The notes under the pieces are model-generated. The model ran no database searches. It was not told the DNA's origin and saw only the letters and a list, made by a program, of their open reading frames with translations. 64,000 nucleotides of DNA from Acidobacteriota bacterium (GTDB lineage: Bacteria > Acidobacteriota > Terriglobia > Acidiferrales > UBA7541): the NCBI GenBank assembly GCA_003225315.1, contig QHZD01000017.1, positions 124,001 through 188,000 of the forward strand, read 5' to 3'. Positions 48,556 through 56,069 of the stretch are shown one piece after another (position 1 is the stretch's first letter; the number at the start of each line of letters is the position of its first letter). The translations under genes and the position numbers were made by a program.

Positions 48556-48590
48556 CTCAATTCGTCGAGAGAACTGATACAAACCTAATC

Positions 48591-49043
48591 CTATCGCAGA
48601 CTCTGCCACCGCTTCTTATGCTCGACGAGAATGCACGCATCCTCAATCACCACCAGCCCTGCCGCCCGCGCTTTCTCCGCTGCCTCTTCGTTCTCAATCC
48701 CAAGCTGCATCCAAACCGCTTTGGCGCCGACTCGAATCGCACTCTCCACCACGGGAGGCACTTCCTCCGCACGCCGGAACACGTTCACGATGTCAATCTT
48801 CTCCGGCACATCTTCCAGCCGCGCGTACGACTTCTCCCCCAGCACTTCCGTCTCGTTCGGGTTCACGGGAATAATCCGGTATCCCGCGCTCTGCATATAT
48901 TCCGTCACGCCATGGCTCGGCCGCATCGGATTCGAAGACAGCCCGACCACCGCTATCGTCTTGTAATTTCTCAGGAGTTCGAGAATCGCATCGGCGCCGG
49001 GGTGCCCTAAAGAGTTTGCGCCATCCGGGAGCAGCACTCTCAT
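48591..49043 (-). CDS. CoA-binding Rossmann-fold protein (YccU-like)
   Basis: 150 residues, CoA_binding_2 family: TIAVVGLSSNPMRPSHGVTE, GYRIIPVNPNETEVLGEKSY, IVNVFRRAEEVPPVVESAI, KAVWMQLGIENEEAAEKARA, VVIEDACILVEHKK. All conserved blocks are present. Binds CoA or a related nucleotide; the physiological role is unknown. It starts four bases inside the end of hisC (ATGA overlap), so the two are translated together. Confidence 0.88.
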   Translation of the reverse strand: MRVLLPDGANSLGHPGADAILELLRNYKTIAVVGLSSNPMRPSHGVTEYMQSAGYRIIPVNPNETEVLGEKSYARLEDVPEKIDIVNVFRRAEEVPPVVESAIRVGAKAVWMQLGIENEEAAEKARAAGLVVIEDACILVEHKKRWQSLR

Positions 49044-50170
49044 CGCGCGGCGAGTTCACCCTTGCCCGCGCGCTTCAAAATCACCCGCGCCATGGACGAC
49101 AAGCACTTGTCATTTTCTTCCGCCGTCCCCACCGATATGCGGATCGCTTCCTGAAAGCCCATCCATCCCAGCGGCCGCACGATCACGCCCATTTGCAGCA
49201 AGTCATCGCTCAGCGCCTTCGCGTCCGGCCCCACAACCATAAACACAAAATTCGCTTCGCTCGGTACTGGCCGGAATCCCAGCTTCGCCAAGCCTTCGCT
49301 CAATCGCTTTCGCTCCGCTGCATTCGTCTCGATGCACCGCGTCACATGCTCCGTGTCATCCAGCGCCGCGAGCGCCGCCGCCTGCGCCACCCCCGACGTA
49401 TTAAACGGCGTCCGCAATTTATTCATCGCCGCGAGCAGCTCAGGCCGCCCGATGGCATAGCCGATGCGCAATCCCGCCAATCCATAAACTTTCGAGAACG
49501 TCCGCAGGATCAGCAGATTTTTTCTCTGGCGATACGCTTCCACGGAATCCCGCAAAGCCATGCTGACCGCGTAGTGGATGTACGCCTCATCCAGCACCAC
49601 CAGCACGCCGTCCGGAACCGCCACAAGAAATTCCTCGAACTCTTCGCGCCCAAACGCGCTTCCCGTCGGATTGTTCGGATTCGCCAGATAAATCACGGCC
49701 GTTTTCGGCGTGATGACCTTCGCCATGGCCTTCAAATCAAACGCAAACTCCCGTTGCGGCGCCCGCACCAGCTCCGCGCCGCTCGCGCGAATCGCCACGG
49801 AAAATGGCGCGTACGTTCCTTCCGACGTCAGCCCCTGCAATCCCGCGCGCAGCAGCACGCGCGCTGCCAGGTCAATCAGCTCGCTCGATCCCAGTCCGAT
49901 GAAAAGTTCATCCGGCGAAACGCCGTGCCGTTCCGCCAGCGTTTGCCGCAGCGCGTGCGTGCCGCCATCCGGATACCGATTCGCATCCGCCAGCACCGCC
50001 TTCGCGGCCGCAATCCCTTTTGGCGATGGTCCCAGCGGGTTCTCATTCGAAGCGAGCTTCACCGCATGAATCTTTAGCTCGCGCTCGACTTCTTCAATCG
50101 GTTTTCCCGGAACGTAGACGGGCAGGCCGCGCAGGTAATCGGGAATGAGGTCTTCAATCGTTCGCGTCAT
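49040..50170 (-). CDS. hisC: Histidinol-phosphate aminotransferase
   Basis: PLP enzyme of histidine synthesis converting imidazole-acetol phosphate and Glu to histidinol phosphate. 376 residues. Motifs: KLASNENPLGPSP, YPDGGTHALRQTLAERHGVS, YLANPNNPTGSAF, VVLDEAYIHYA and the PLP lysine in LRTFSKVYGLAGLRIGY. The AGLRIGY form is shared with tyrosine/phenylalanine aminotransferase side activity. No other his genes are nearby, so it may serve aromatic amino acids as well. Confidence 0.93.
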   Translation of the reverse strand: MTRTIEDLIPDYLRGLPVYVPGKPIEEVERELKIHAVKLASNENPLGPSPKGIAAAKAVLADANRYPDGGTHALRQTLAERHGVSPDELFIGLGSSELIDLAARVLLRAGLQGLTSEGTYAPFSVAIRASGAELVRAPQREFAFDLKAMAKVITPKTAVIYLANPNNPTGSAFGREEFEEFLVAVPDGVLVVLDEAYIHYAVSMALRDSVEAYRQRKNLLILRTFSKVYGLAGLRIGYAIGRPELLAAMNKLRTPFNTSGVAQAAALAALDDTEHVTRCIETNAAERKRLSEGLAKLGFRPVPSEANFVFMVVGPDAKALSDDLLQMGVIVRPLGWMGFQEAIRISVGTAEENDKCLSSMARVILKRAGKGELAAR

Positions 50171-50242
50171 CTCCTCTAGTCTACTTCCCCAAATGTTTTG
50201 CCGCCAATCCGTGGTTCACCTGAGTTGGCTATTCTCGCACTC

Positions 50243-50968
50243 TCACAGACTCTTCAATTTCGCCACTTCCCGCACGGTTAGCGCGCGATATTTCCCCGGA
50301 GGCACATCCAATGCCAGCGGCCCCAATTGCACGCGTTTGATTTTCTCCACCAGAAATCCCACGCGCTGAAACATCCTCCGGATCTGGCGATTGCGTCCTT
50401 CGATCAGAATCACTTCGTACCAGGGATTCGCGCCGTCTTCCACCAGCCGAATTTTTGCTGGCGAAGTCTTCACGCGCTCGCCATCTTCCAGTTCAATCGT
50501 GACTCCTGCTCGCAAACGCTCAATCGTCCGCTCGTCCGGCTTCCCGCTGATTTTCACCAGATACGTTTTCGGCACATGCGAGCCGGCTTTCATCAGCTTC
50601 TGCGCTAGCGCGCCGTCATTGGTCATCAGCAGCAAACCTTCGCTCGCGTAGTCCAGCCGCCCCACCGGATACACGCGCTCCGGGCAATTCTTTATCAACT
50701 CCATAACGGTCGGACGCCCCTCAGGATCGCTGACCGTCGTCACGTAACCCTTCGGCTTGTGTAGCAGGAAATACAGCAGCCGCTCCCGGCTTTTCAGCGG
50801 CTTACCATCCACGCAAATCACGTCGCGTTCCGGATCAGCCTTCGTGCCCTGCTCCACCACTACTTTTCCATTGAGCGTCACCCGCCCTGCCGCAATGATC
50901 TCCTCCGCCTTGCGCCGCGACGCAATTCCGCTCGCCGCCATGATTTTCTGCAGTCGTTCGGAAGCCAT
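50243..50968 (-). CDS. rluB: RsuA/RluB-family rRNA pseudouridine synthase (active type)
   Basis: 241 residues. S4 RNA-binding domain (RLQKIMAASGIASRRKAEEI to CVDGKPL), then the catalytic domain with VYPVGRLDYASEGLLLMTND, where the Asp of GRLD is the nucleophile, plus HVPKTYLVKISG and GRNRQIRRMFQRVG. Isomerises a uridine in 23S or 16S rRNA. A second, altered copy is encoded 500 bases upstream at 51467-52216. Confidence 0.93.
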   Translation of the reverse strand: MASERLQKIMAASGIASRRKAEEIIAAGRVTLNGKVVVEQGTKADPERDVICVDGKPLKSRERLLYFLLHKPKGYVTTVSDPEGRPTVMELIKNCPERVYPVGRLDYASEGLLLMTNDGALAQKLMKAGSHVPKTYLVKISGKPDERTIERLRAGVTIELEDGERVKTSPAKIRLVEDGANPWYEVILIEGRNRQIRRMFQRVGFLVEKIKRVQLGPLALDVPPGKYRALTVREVAKLKSL

Positions 50969-50979
50969 CGTACGAGGTC

Positions 50980-51007
50980 AACTGTAGCTCACCCCTTCAG
51001 GGGTGAG
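50980..51007 (-). repeat. Hairpin + CTACAGTT element, copy 1
   Basis: Minus-strand reading CTCACCCC-TGAA-GGGGTGAG followed by CTACAGTT. Same frame as the two copies at 55779 and 58719, in which the stem interior is GGCC/GGCC: stem changed, pairing and tail kept. Confidence 0.75.
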
Positions 51008-51069
51008 GCTTCTCTTTTTCCTTCGTGCTTTGGCTCGGTAGTTTTTTGAAGCCATGCCAGGAGCCAACG

Positions 51070-51390
51070 CTAACCGGCACCCCCGGCCGCTTTGGCGATA
51101 TCCTCGCCTGCTACGAGAAAAAACTCATTTCTGGCGCCAGCGATGCGCTCTTGCCGGTAGGGCCGGTACTCTTCACTTTCATAAAAGGCCACCGCGCTTT
51201 CCTTGGAAGGCCATTCGACGATCACAAAAATCCCCGCGGGCTTTCGCTCGCCTTCGATTCTCTCCACTTTTGGCGTGCGAGCCAGGTACCGGCCGCCGTG
51301 CCGCTCCACCAACCCGGTCACATTCTTGATGTAATCCGCGACCCAGCTTTGGTCCGTTATCTCAAGTTCTGCGATTAGGTAATACTTCAT
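51070..51390 (-). CDS. DUF1330-family protein
   Basis: 106-residue dimeric alpha/beta-barrel protein: YLIAELEITDQSWVADYIKN, VERHGGRYLARTPKVERIEG, GIFVIVEWPSKESAVAFYES, EYRPYRQERIAGARNEFFLV. All family landmarks are present. Function of the family is not known, though a monooxygenase-like fold is assumed. Lies between the two pseudouridine synthase genes. Confidence 0.85.
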   Translation of the reverse strand: MKYYLIAELEITDQSWVADYIKNVTGLVERHGGRYLARTPKVERIEGERKPAGIFVIVEWPSKESAVAFYESEEYRPYRQERIAGARNEFFLVAGEDIAKAAGGAG

Positions 51391-51402
51391 GATCTACCCC
51401 AC

Positions 51403-51440
51403 ATTGTCATTCCGAGTGCAGCGAGGAATCTGCTTTTTCT
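51403..51440 (+). repeat. CATTCCGA element, short copy
   Basis: TTGTCATTCCGAGTGCAGCG followed by AGGAATCTGCTTTTTC. The compact form of the composite element also at 10482, 14044 and 16619. Followed by a CTCTGTG-type phased stretch to about 51480. Confidence 0.65.
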
Positions 51441-51466
51441 TCTCTGCGTCCTCTGTGCCCTCTGTG

Positions 51467-52216
51467 TTAAATCTTTGTTCTTTTCTTTGTTTCCGCGCCT
51501 GCCTTCTCAATCCTTCGCAACTTCTCCGCTTCTTTCTGCTCGATCAACCTGTATCTCCCCCGCGGTATCCCCTCCAACGTCAGCGGCCCCAATCCGATGC
51601 GTTTCAGTTTTTCCAGCGGGTGTTTTTCCTTGAACAGCACGCGCCGCAACTCTTCCTTCTTCGAATCCCGCATGCGCACTTCGTACCAATAATTCGCCGC
51701 GCGTCCGCGCGTCGCATCCGGCTGCCGCACCGTTTGCATCTTCACGCCAATTTCTTTTCCCAAACGCTCCAGGTCCACGAGTGTCAACATGCCTTTCACT
51801 TTCACCTGATAGACCTGTTCCAGTTGCGCCCACTTGTCCAGCATTTCCGCCGCCAGGTCGCCGTCATTCGTTAGAAACACCAGCCCCGACGCCGCATACT
51901 CCAAATTCCCCACCGGAAACACGCGCTCCGGCAAACCGCGCAAACAATTGCGCAGCGTCTTCCGCCCTTCCGGGTCCGCCATCGCAGACACCACTTCCGG
52001 CGGCTTGTTCAGCACCATGTAAACGCGCCGTCCTGCGTTGGCTTCGACAACTTTCCCCGCCGCCTCAATCCTGTCCTTCGACGCGTCCGCCTTCGTTCCC
52101 AGCTCCTTCACCACGCGCCCATTCACGCGCACCTGTCCGCTGGCGATCAGCAGCTCCGCATGCCGCCGCGAAGCAATCCCCGCCCGCGCAATTATCTTCT
52201 GCAATCTTTCCTGCAT
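51467..52216 (-). CDS. RluB-like pseudouridine synthase paralogue, catalytic Asp replaced
   Basis: 249 residues from the ATG at 52216. S4 domain (RLQKIIARAGIASRRHAELL) and pseudouridine synthase fold (VVSAMADPEGRKTLRNCL, VYQVKVKG, RVLFKEKHPLEKLKRIGLGPLTL). The catalytic motif expected as GRLD reads VGNLEYAASGLVFLTNDGDL: Arg to Asn and Asp to Glu, codon GAG. The catalytic Asp is invariant in active pseudouridine synthases, so this copy may bind RNA without modifying it. It follows scpB in the common scpA-scpB-rluB order. The start region is preceded by a GGGCACGA/TCGTGCCC hairpin. Confidence 0.85.
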   Translation of the reverse strand: MQERLQKIIARAGIASRRHAELLIASGQVRVNGRVVKELGTKADASKDRIEAAGKVVEANAGRRVYMVLNKPPEVVSAMADPEGRKTLRNCLRGLPERVFPVGNLEYAASGLVFLTNDGDLAAEMLDKWAQLEQVYQVKVKGMLTLVDLERLGKEIGVKMQTVRQPDATRGRAANYWYEVRMRDSKKEELRRVLFKEKHPLEKLKRIGLGPLTLEGIPRGRYRLIEQKEAEKLRRIEKAGAETKKRTKI

Positions 52217-52242
52217 GGTTTCTTTCTTGCAATCTCTGGTAG

Positions 52243-52262
52243 GGGCACGATACATCGTGCCC
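52243..52262. repeat. Palindromic hairpin element
   Basis: GGGCACGA-TACA-TCGTGCCC, a perfect 8-bp stem, between the RluB-like gene and scpB. Confidence 0.65.
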
Positions 52263-52356
52263 TTCTTTCGGTTGGACTCTACTTTATGTCTGTCTTGCGG
52301 CTGCTTCTTCGTCTTTTCCTTACATCCTTACTTTGCCACCGCTTTACCTTGTCTTT

Positions 52357-53103
52357 TCACTCCCCCGCCGCCGTTGCCTTCTGCGCTTCGCCGCTTTCCC
52401 CCTCCGGCATCCCCTCATTATTCGCCGCCGTCTCCTCCAGCAATTCTTCTCGCGCTTCCATCTCCGCGTGGGTCGCGTTCCCGCTCGCGGCGCTCGGCCC
52501 CGGCTCTGCGGTTCCTCCGCTCGCCACTCGCCACTCGTCACTCGCCACTTCCCCCATATCGCTCCCGAGCGCTTCCCGCGCAAGCGCCTCAAACTCCTTC
52601 AAGCTCGGCAACTCTTCCAGGTCGCTCAATCCAAATCGCATCAAAAATTCTTTCGACGTCTTATACAAAATCGGCCGCCCCATCACTTCCTTCCGCCCCG
52701 CCGTGGTGATCAGGTGCTTGTCCAGCAGCGTGCTGATCACTCCCGAAGTATTCACGCCGCGAATCTCGGAAATTTCCGGCGAAGTCACCGGCTGCTTGTA
52801 GGCAATCACCGCCAGCGTCTCCAGCGCCGGCATCGACAGCCGCAGCGGCGGCCGCAAGCTCTTGATGAATCGCCGCACCACGTCATGTTGCTGCGGTTTG
52901 GTATAAACTTTGTACCCGCCCGCCACCGCGCGAATCTCAATCCCGCGTTCTTCGCTCGCGTAACTTGCCACCAGCTCATCCAGCGAAGCCTGCACCGCGA
53001 GCTTCTCCTCGCCCAGCGCTTTCGCCAATTGCTCGATCGTCGCCGGCTCATCCGCCGCATAAATAACCGCTTCCAACGCCGCTTTTCTCTCTTCATTCGT
53101 CAT
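52357..53103 (-). CDS. scpB: Segregation and condensation protein B
   Basis: 248 residues. Two winged helices of the kleisin-associated subunit: ALEAVIYAADEPATIEQLAK, GYKVYTKPQQHDVVRRFIKS, LSMPALETLAVIAYKQPVTS, EISEIRGVNTSGVISTLLDK and GRPILYKTSKEFLMRFGLSD. The conserved part ends at about residue 180. The rest is a low-complexity tail, whose SDMGEVASDEWRVASGG segment is encoded by the CTCGCCA/CTCGTCA heptad repeat (52517-52551). Works with ScpA and SMC in chromosome condensation. Confidence 0.92.
   Translation of the reverse strand: MTNEERKAALEAVIYAADEPATIEQLAKALGEEKLAVQASLDELVASYASEERGIEIRAVAGGYKVYTKPQQHDVVRRFIKSLRPPLRLSMPALETLAVIAYKQPVTSPEISEIRGVNTSGVISTLLDKHLITTAGRKEVMGRPILYKTSKEFLMRFGLSDLEELPSLKEFEALAREALGSDMGEVASDEWRVASGGTAEPGPSAASGNATHAEMEAREELLEETAANNEGMPEGESGEAQKATAAGE
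52517..52551. repeat. Heptad repeat patch inside scpB
   Basis: CTCGCCACTCGCCACTCGTC plus ACTCGCCACTT, five heptads in the same register as the array at 16700-16903. Translated in frame as part of the ScpB C-terminal tail. Confidence 0.85.
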
Positions 53104-53261
53104 AGAAACCCTTTGAAGTCCGCGAAGTAAAGGACGTTAAGGAGGTCAAGGAAGTAAAGGAGAAACCCAATCCGCACGCCTCGGCTAAGAAATATTCGCG
53201 TTTTCCGCTGAGGGGACGCTTCATCCTTTACCTCATTTACTTCCTCTATCTCCTGTACCTC

Positions 53262-54119
53262 CTATTTGTATTCCTCATCGATCATCTTAATCCCGCCGCT
53301 TTCATCAAAAACCAAATCAAACATCTTGTGCTTCCTCACCAGAATGTCTCCAAACTGTTTCTCCTGCACCAGCGCCACCGCTTGTAGCTTTACCATTTCC
53401 AGAACCGCCAGGAACGCCGCAATCATCGCGTGCCGCGACGGGCACGCCTCAAAAAACTGAATCAGATTCACCGAATTTTCCGCGCTGGCGATAATCTGCG
53501 TTCGCAGCGCCGCGATCATTTGCGCCACGCTAAATTGCTCGTGCCGCAATTCAATCCGCGAAACTTCCTTGCGCCGCTCCAAAACTTGCTGGAAAACTTT
53601 CACCAAATCCACGAGCGAAACCACCAGCTCGCCTTCGGTTCCTTCGTCGTTGTAGAGCGATTTGTCCGGCTTTGACCACACGTTTTCTTCAATCTGCTGC
53701 TTCTGGTACAAAAGCTGGGCGGCGTTCTTGAATTTTTCGTGTTCGACCAAACGTTGCACCAGTTCCGCGCGCGGATCGGCGGCTTGCTCTTCCTCGCTCG
53801 AAAGCGGATCCGGCGGCAGCAGCATTTTGCTCTTGATGTAAATCAGCGTCGCCGCCATGTAAATAAATTCCGCGGACACATCCACGTCCAATTCTTCCAG
53901 CTTATGCAAATAATCGAGGTATTGCGCGGTGATCTCCGAGATTCGAATGTCGTGGATATTCATCTTTTGCTGTTTGATCAAGTCCAGCAAAAGGTCGAGT
54001 GGCCCTTCGTACATCGGGATTTGGATTTTGTAGGCCGTCTTCTGCGCGGTCGTTTCCACTCTTTTCTCCTCGGGCTTTTCGGAGCCGCTTCCCGTCATCT
54101 TGTTTCCCGGCGTCGCCAT
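53262..54119 (-). CDS. scpA: Segregation and condensation protein A
   Basis: 285 residues from the ATG at 54119, chosen because the longer frame (to 54233) overlaps the upstream gene and is unlike ScpA. Kleisin: YKIQIPMYEGPLDLLLDLIK binds SMC, then MNIHDIRISEITAQYLDYL, AEFIYMAATLIYIKSKMLLP, and the C-terminal winged helix AFLAVLEMVKLQAVALVQEK. Partner scpB follows 158 bases downstream, separated by a GAAGTAAAGG-type phased repeat. Confidence 0.92.
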   Translation of the reverse strand: MATPGNKMTGSGSEKPEEKRVETTAQKTAYKIQIPMYEGPLDLLLDLIKQQKMNIHDIRISEITAQYLDYLHKLEELDVDVSAEFIYMAATLIYIKSKMLLPPDPLSSEEEQAADPRAELVQRLVEHEKFKNAAQLLYQKQQIEENVWSKPDKSLYNDEGTEGELVVSLVDLVKVFQQVLERRKEVSRIELRHEQFSVAQMIAALRTQIIASAENSVNLIQFFEACPSRHAMIAAFLAVLEMVKLQAVALVQEKQFGDILVRKHKMFDLVFDESGGIKMIDEEYK

Positions 54120-54123
54120 ATGT

Positions 54124-54423
54124 TCACTGACTTCCCGCTGTCGCATCCATGTTCTTGTTCCAGCGTCCCAGATCCTCATCCGTGCATGCATCAGAGCTCT
54201 CTGATGGGGGTGTCCGACTCGGGTGTGCATCAAGCCAATTTATTTTGCACCGCGAAAGAATGTGAAAAAATCTCCCGTTGAGATAGATTTTCGCCGAGTC
54301 CGATCTGAAAGCGGACTGAGCCGATAACGCTACAGGAACGGGCTTACTCTGGCTCTTACCCCATTTCGCGCCGCACCAGAACGCCAAAGCTAAGAGAATC
54401 AAAACCGCTGCCATTTTTCTCAT
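54124..54423 (-). CDS. Small membrane-anchored/exported hypothetical protein
   Basis: 99 residues. N-terminal hydrophobic segment (AAVLILLALAFWCGAKWG) followed by a short Lys/Pro linker and a 60-residue domain containing AKIYLNGRFFHILSRC. Two cysteines outside the signal. No family recognised. It ends four bases before the scpA start chosen here, and that arrangement is part of the case for both. Between trpS and scpA on the same strand. Confidence 0.5.
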   Translation of the reverse strand: MRKMAAVLILLALAFWCGAKWGKSQSKPVPVALSAQSAFRSDSAKIYLNGRFFHILSRCKINWLDAHPSRTPPSESSDACTDEDLGRWNKNMDATAGSQ

Positions 54424-54445
54424 TGCTTTCCCTGCATAGCGCGTT

Positions 54446-55753
54446 TCACACGCTAGCCCTGTTTACCACACCAATTTCCACCTTCTTCTTTCCCCAACCA
54501 AACACGGCTTCGCGAACGCGCGCCATTGTGCCTTGCGCGACTTTCCGCGCCTTGTTCGAACCGTCATCGAGAAGCTCCAACACTTGCTTCGGGTTCTTCT
54601 CGTACTTCACGCGGCGCTCGCGCACCGGCGTAATCCACTCAATCAAATGGTCCGCCATCTTCGCTTTGCACTCGATGCAGCCAATTCCTGCCGTGCGGCA
54701 ACCCTGCGCGGCCCATTCGAGCGTCGGCTTCGGTGAGAATAGTTTATGCCAGTCATACACCGGACACACATCAGGATTTCCAGGATCGCTGCGTCTCTTC
54801 CGCGCCGGGTCCGTCACCATCACTTTCGTTTTGGCACGAATGTCCGCGTCGCTTTCGCTCAACGTAATCGTATTCCCATAACTCTTCGACATCTTCCGCC
54901 CGTCGAGCCCAGGGATGCGAGGGGTCTTCGTGAGCATGGACTCCGGCTCGACCAAGGGGTCTGGCCTCTCAATGAATACCTTTGCATCAGGAAAATCGTC
55001 CAGAAAGTTCTCCAATCCAATCTGCTGAATCGCCTCACGAACTGCCGGTACGGTATAGTTTCTTGCATGTTCCGCAAATTCGTCAGGCCTGCGAATTTCC
55101 GATGCCTCTGCAAGTTCCATTTTAAGTTCGCCACGAAGTAATCCCGGCCCGTGCTCTGAATTAAGGAGATAATTCACGATTCCCGGCTTCACTGTAAGCA
55201 AGGTTCCGTTGAATCGCCGCACAATTTCGCGCGAAGTCTCCACATGCGAAACCTGATCTTCCCCGGTCGGCACAAACAACCCGGCAATATCAGGCGAGCT
55301 GTAAATCACAATGTCGGCACATTGCAGCACCGGGTAGCCCAGGAAGCCGTAATTATGGAGGTCCTTGTCCTTGACGTTCTCCAGTGCCTCTTTGTAGGTG
55401 GGAACGCGCTCCAGCCAGCCCAGCGGAGTCACCATGGAGAGCAGCAAGTGCAGCTCCGCATGCTCCGGCACCGCCGACTGCTGAAAAATCACACTTTTTG
55501 CCGGATCGAGCCCCGCTGCCAGATAATCGATCATGATCTGCAGCGTGTTTTCCGCGATCGCGGAGGTGTCCGCGTAGTCGCTGGTCAGCGCATGCCAGTC
55601 CGCGATGAAGTAGAAGCACTCGTAGGCAGGGTCATTTTGTAGCCGCACCCAGTTTTGCAATGCGCCAAAATAATGCCCGATGTGCAGACGGCCGGTCGGG
55701 CGCATGCCGCTCAGGACTCGGCTCTTCTTCCCCTTATCTCCCGTTGTCACCAC
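54446..55753 (-). CDS. trpS: Tryptophanyl-tRNA synthetase with internal insertion
   Basis: Class I synthetase charging tRNA-Trp. About 435 residues compared with roughly 330-350 for typical bacterial TrpS. HIGH motif in GRLHIGHYFGALQNW, VPTGEDQVSHVETSREIVRRFN, and KMSKS in GLDGRKMSKSYGN are intact. The extra length is mainly an 85-residue segment between RRFN and LVEPESMLTKTP (DNA about 54956-55215), more AT-rich than the rest. A C-terminal tail is normal. The start is uncertain: a TTG at 55768 or the GTGs at 55753/55750, the latter behind TGGAG. Confidence 0.9.
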   Translation of the reverse strand: MVTTGDKGKKSRVLSGMRPTGRLHIGHYFGALQNWVRLQNDPAYECFYFIADWHALTSDYADTSAIAENTLQIMIDYLAAGLDPAKSVIFQQSAVPEHAELHLLLSMVTPLGWLERVPTYKEALENVKDKDLHNYGFLGYPVLQCADIVIYSSPDIAGLFVPTGEDQVSHVETSREIVRRFNGTLLTVKPGIVNYLLNSEHGPGLLRGELKMELAEASEIRRPDEFAEHARNYTVPAVREAIQQIGLENFLDDFPDAKVFIERPDPLVEPESMLTKTPRIPGLDGRKMSKSYGNTITLSESDADIRAKTKVMVTDPARKRRSDPGNPDVCPVYDWHKLFSPKPTLEWAAQGCRTAGIGCIECKAKMADHLIEWITPVRERRVKYEKNPKQVLELLDDGSNKARKVAQGTMARVREAVFGWGKKKVEIGVVNRASV

Positions 55754-55778
55754 GCGCTCCAGTCCCAAACGGCAAGAA

Positions 55779-55809
55779 CCCTCAGGCCTAAAGGCCTGAG
55801 CTACAGTTC
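55779..55809 (+). repeat. Hairpin + CTACAGTT element, copy 2
   Basis: CCCTCAGGCC-TAAA-GGCCTGAG followed by CTACAGTTC. Identical over 31 bases to the copy at 58719-58749. Confidence 0.9.
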
Positions 55810-55910
55810 AGCCAAGCCCCAAGGCGGTCGGATGCTTTGGCTGATACAGCCCAATCTCCCCTCCACCGGGCAGCTTCATCTTTGTAATCGAACCCCATCG
55901 CGCTTCCTCA
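55808..55910 (-). pseudogene. C-terminal remnant of a VOC-family gene
   Basis: The minus-strand frame ends with VEEARWGSITKMKLPGGGEI followed by GLYQPKHPTAL, the usual C-terminal strand pair of cytosolic VOC/glyoxalase proteins. Upstream of it the frame loses all resemblance and runs into hairpin repeats, so the rest of the gene has been lost or displaced. Confidence 0.5.
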
Positions 55911-55975
55911 ACCTTTGTGCACTTCGCCTGGATGCAAACAACGCGGAAGACCGGCCACAACGAAAAGCGACAAAC

Positions 55976-55995
55976 GCCGGGGCTAAAGCCCCGGC
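55976..55995. repeat. Palindromic hairpin element
   Basis: GCCGGGGC-TAAA-GCCCCGGC, perfect 8-bp stem, between trpS and the acyl-CoA dehydrogenase gene. Confidence 0.7.
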
Positions 55996-56030
55996 CTCCT
56001 AAAAGCAAAACGGCGCCGCAAAGCAAACAC

Positions 56031-56054
56031 AGAACAGGCAGGAATGCCTGTTCT
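56031..56054. repeat. Palindromic hairpin element
   Basis: AGAACAGGCA-GGAA-TGCCTGTTCT followed by ACT, perfect 10-bp stem, directly beyond the 3' end of the acyl-CoA dehydrogenase gene on the minus strand. It has no T tract, so it is a repeat rather than a classic terminator. Confidence 0.7.
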
Positions 56055-56069
56055 ACTCAAACCCCGCCA

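Larger units (their letters stand above)
55754..56069. other. Repeat-bearing intergenic region with VOC gene remnant
   Basis: 316 bases. From left to right: CTACAGTT hairpin element (55779-55809), C-terminal remnant of a VOC gene (55808-55910), GCCGGGGC-TAAA-GCCCCGGC hairpin (55976-55995) and AGAACAGGCA-GGAA-TGCCTGTTCT hairpin (56031-56054). No intact gene. Confidence 0.65.
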
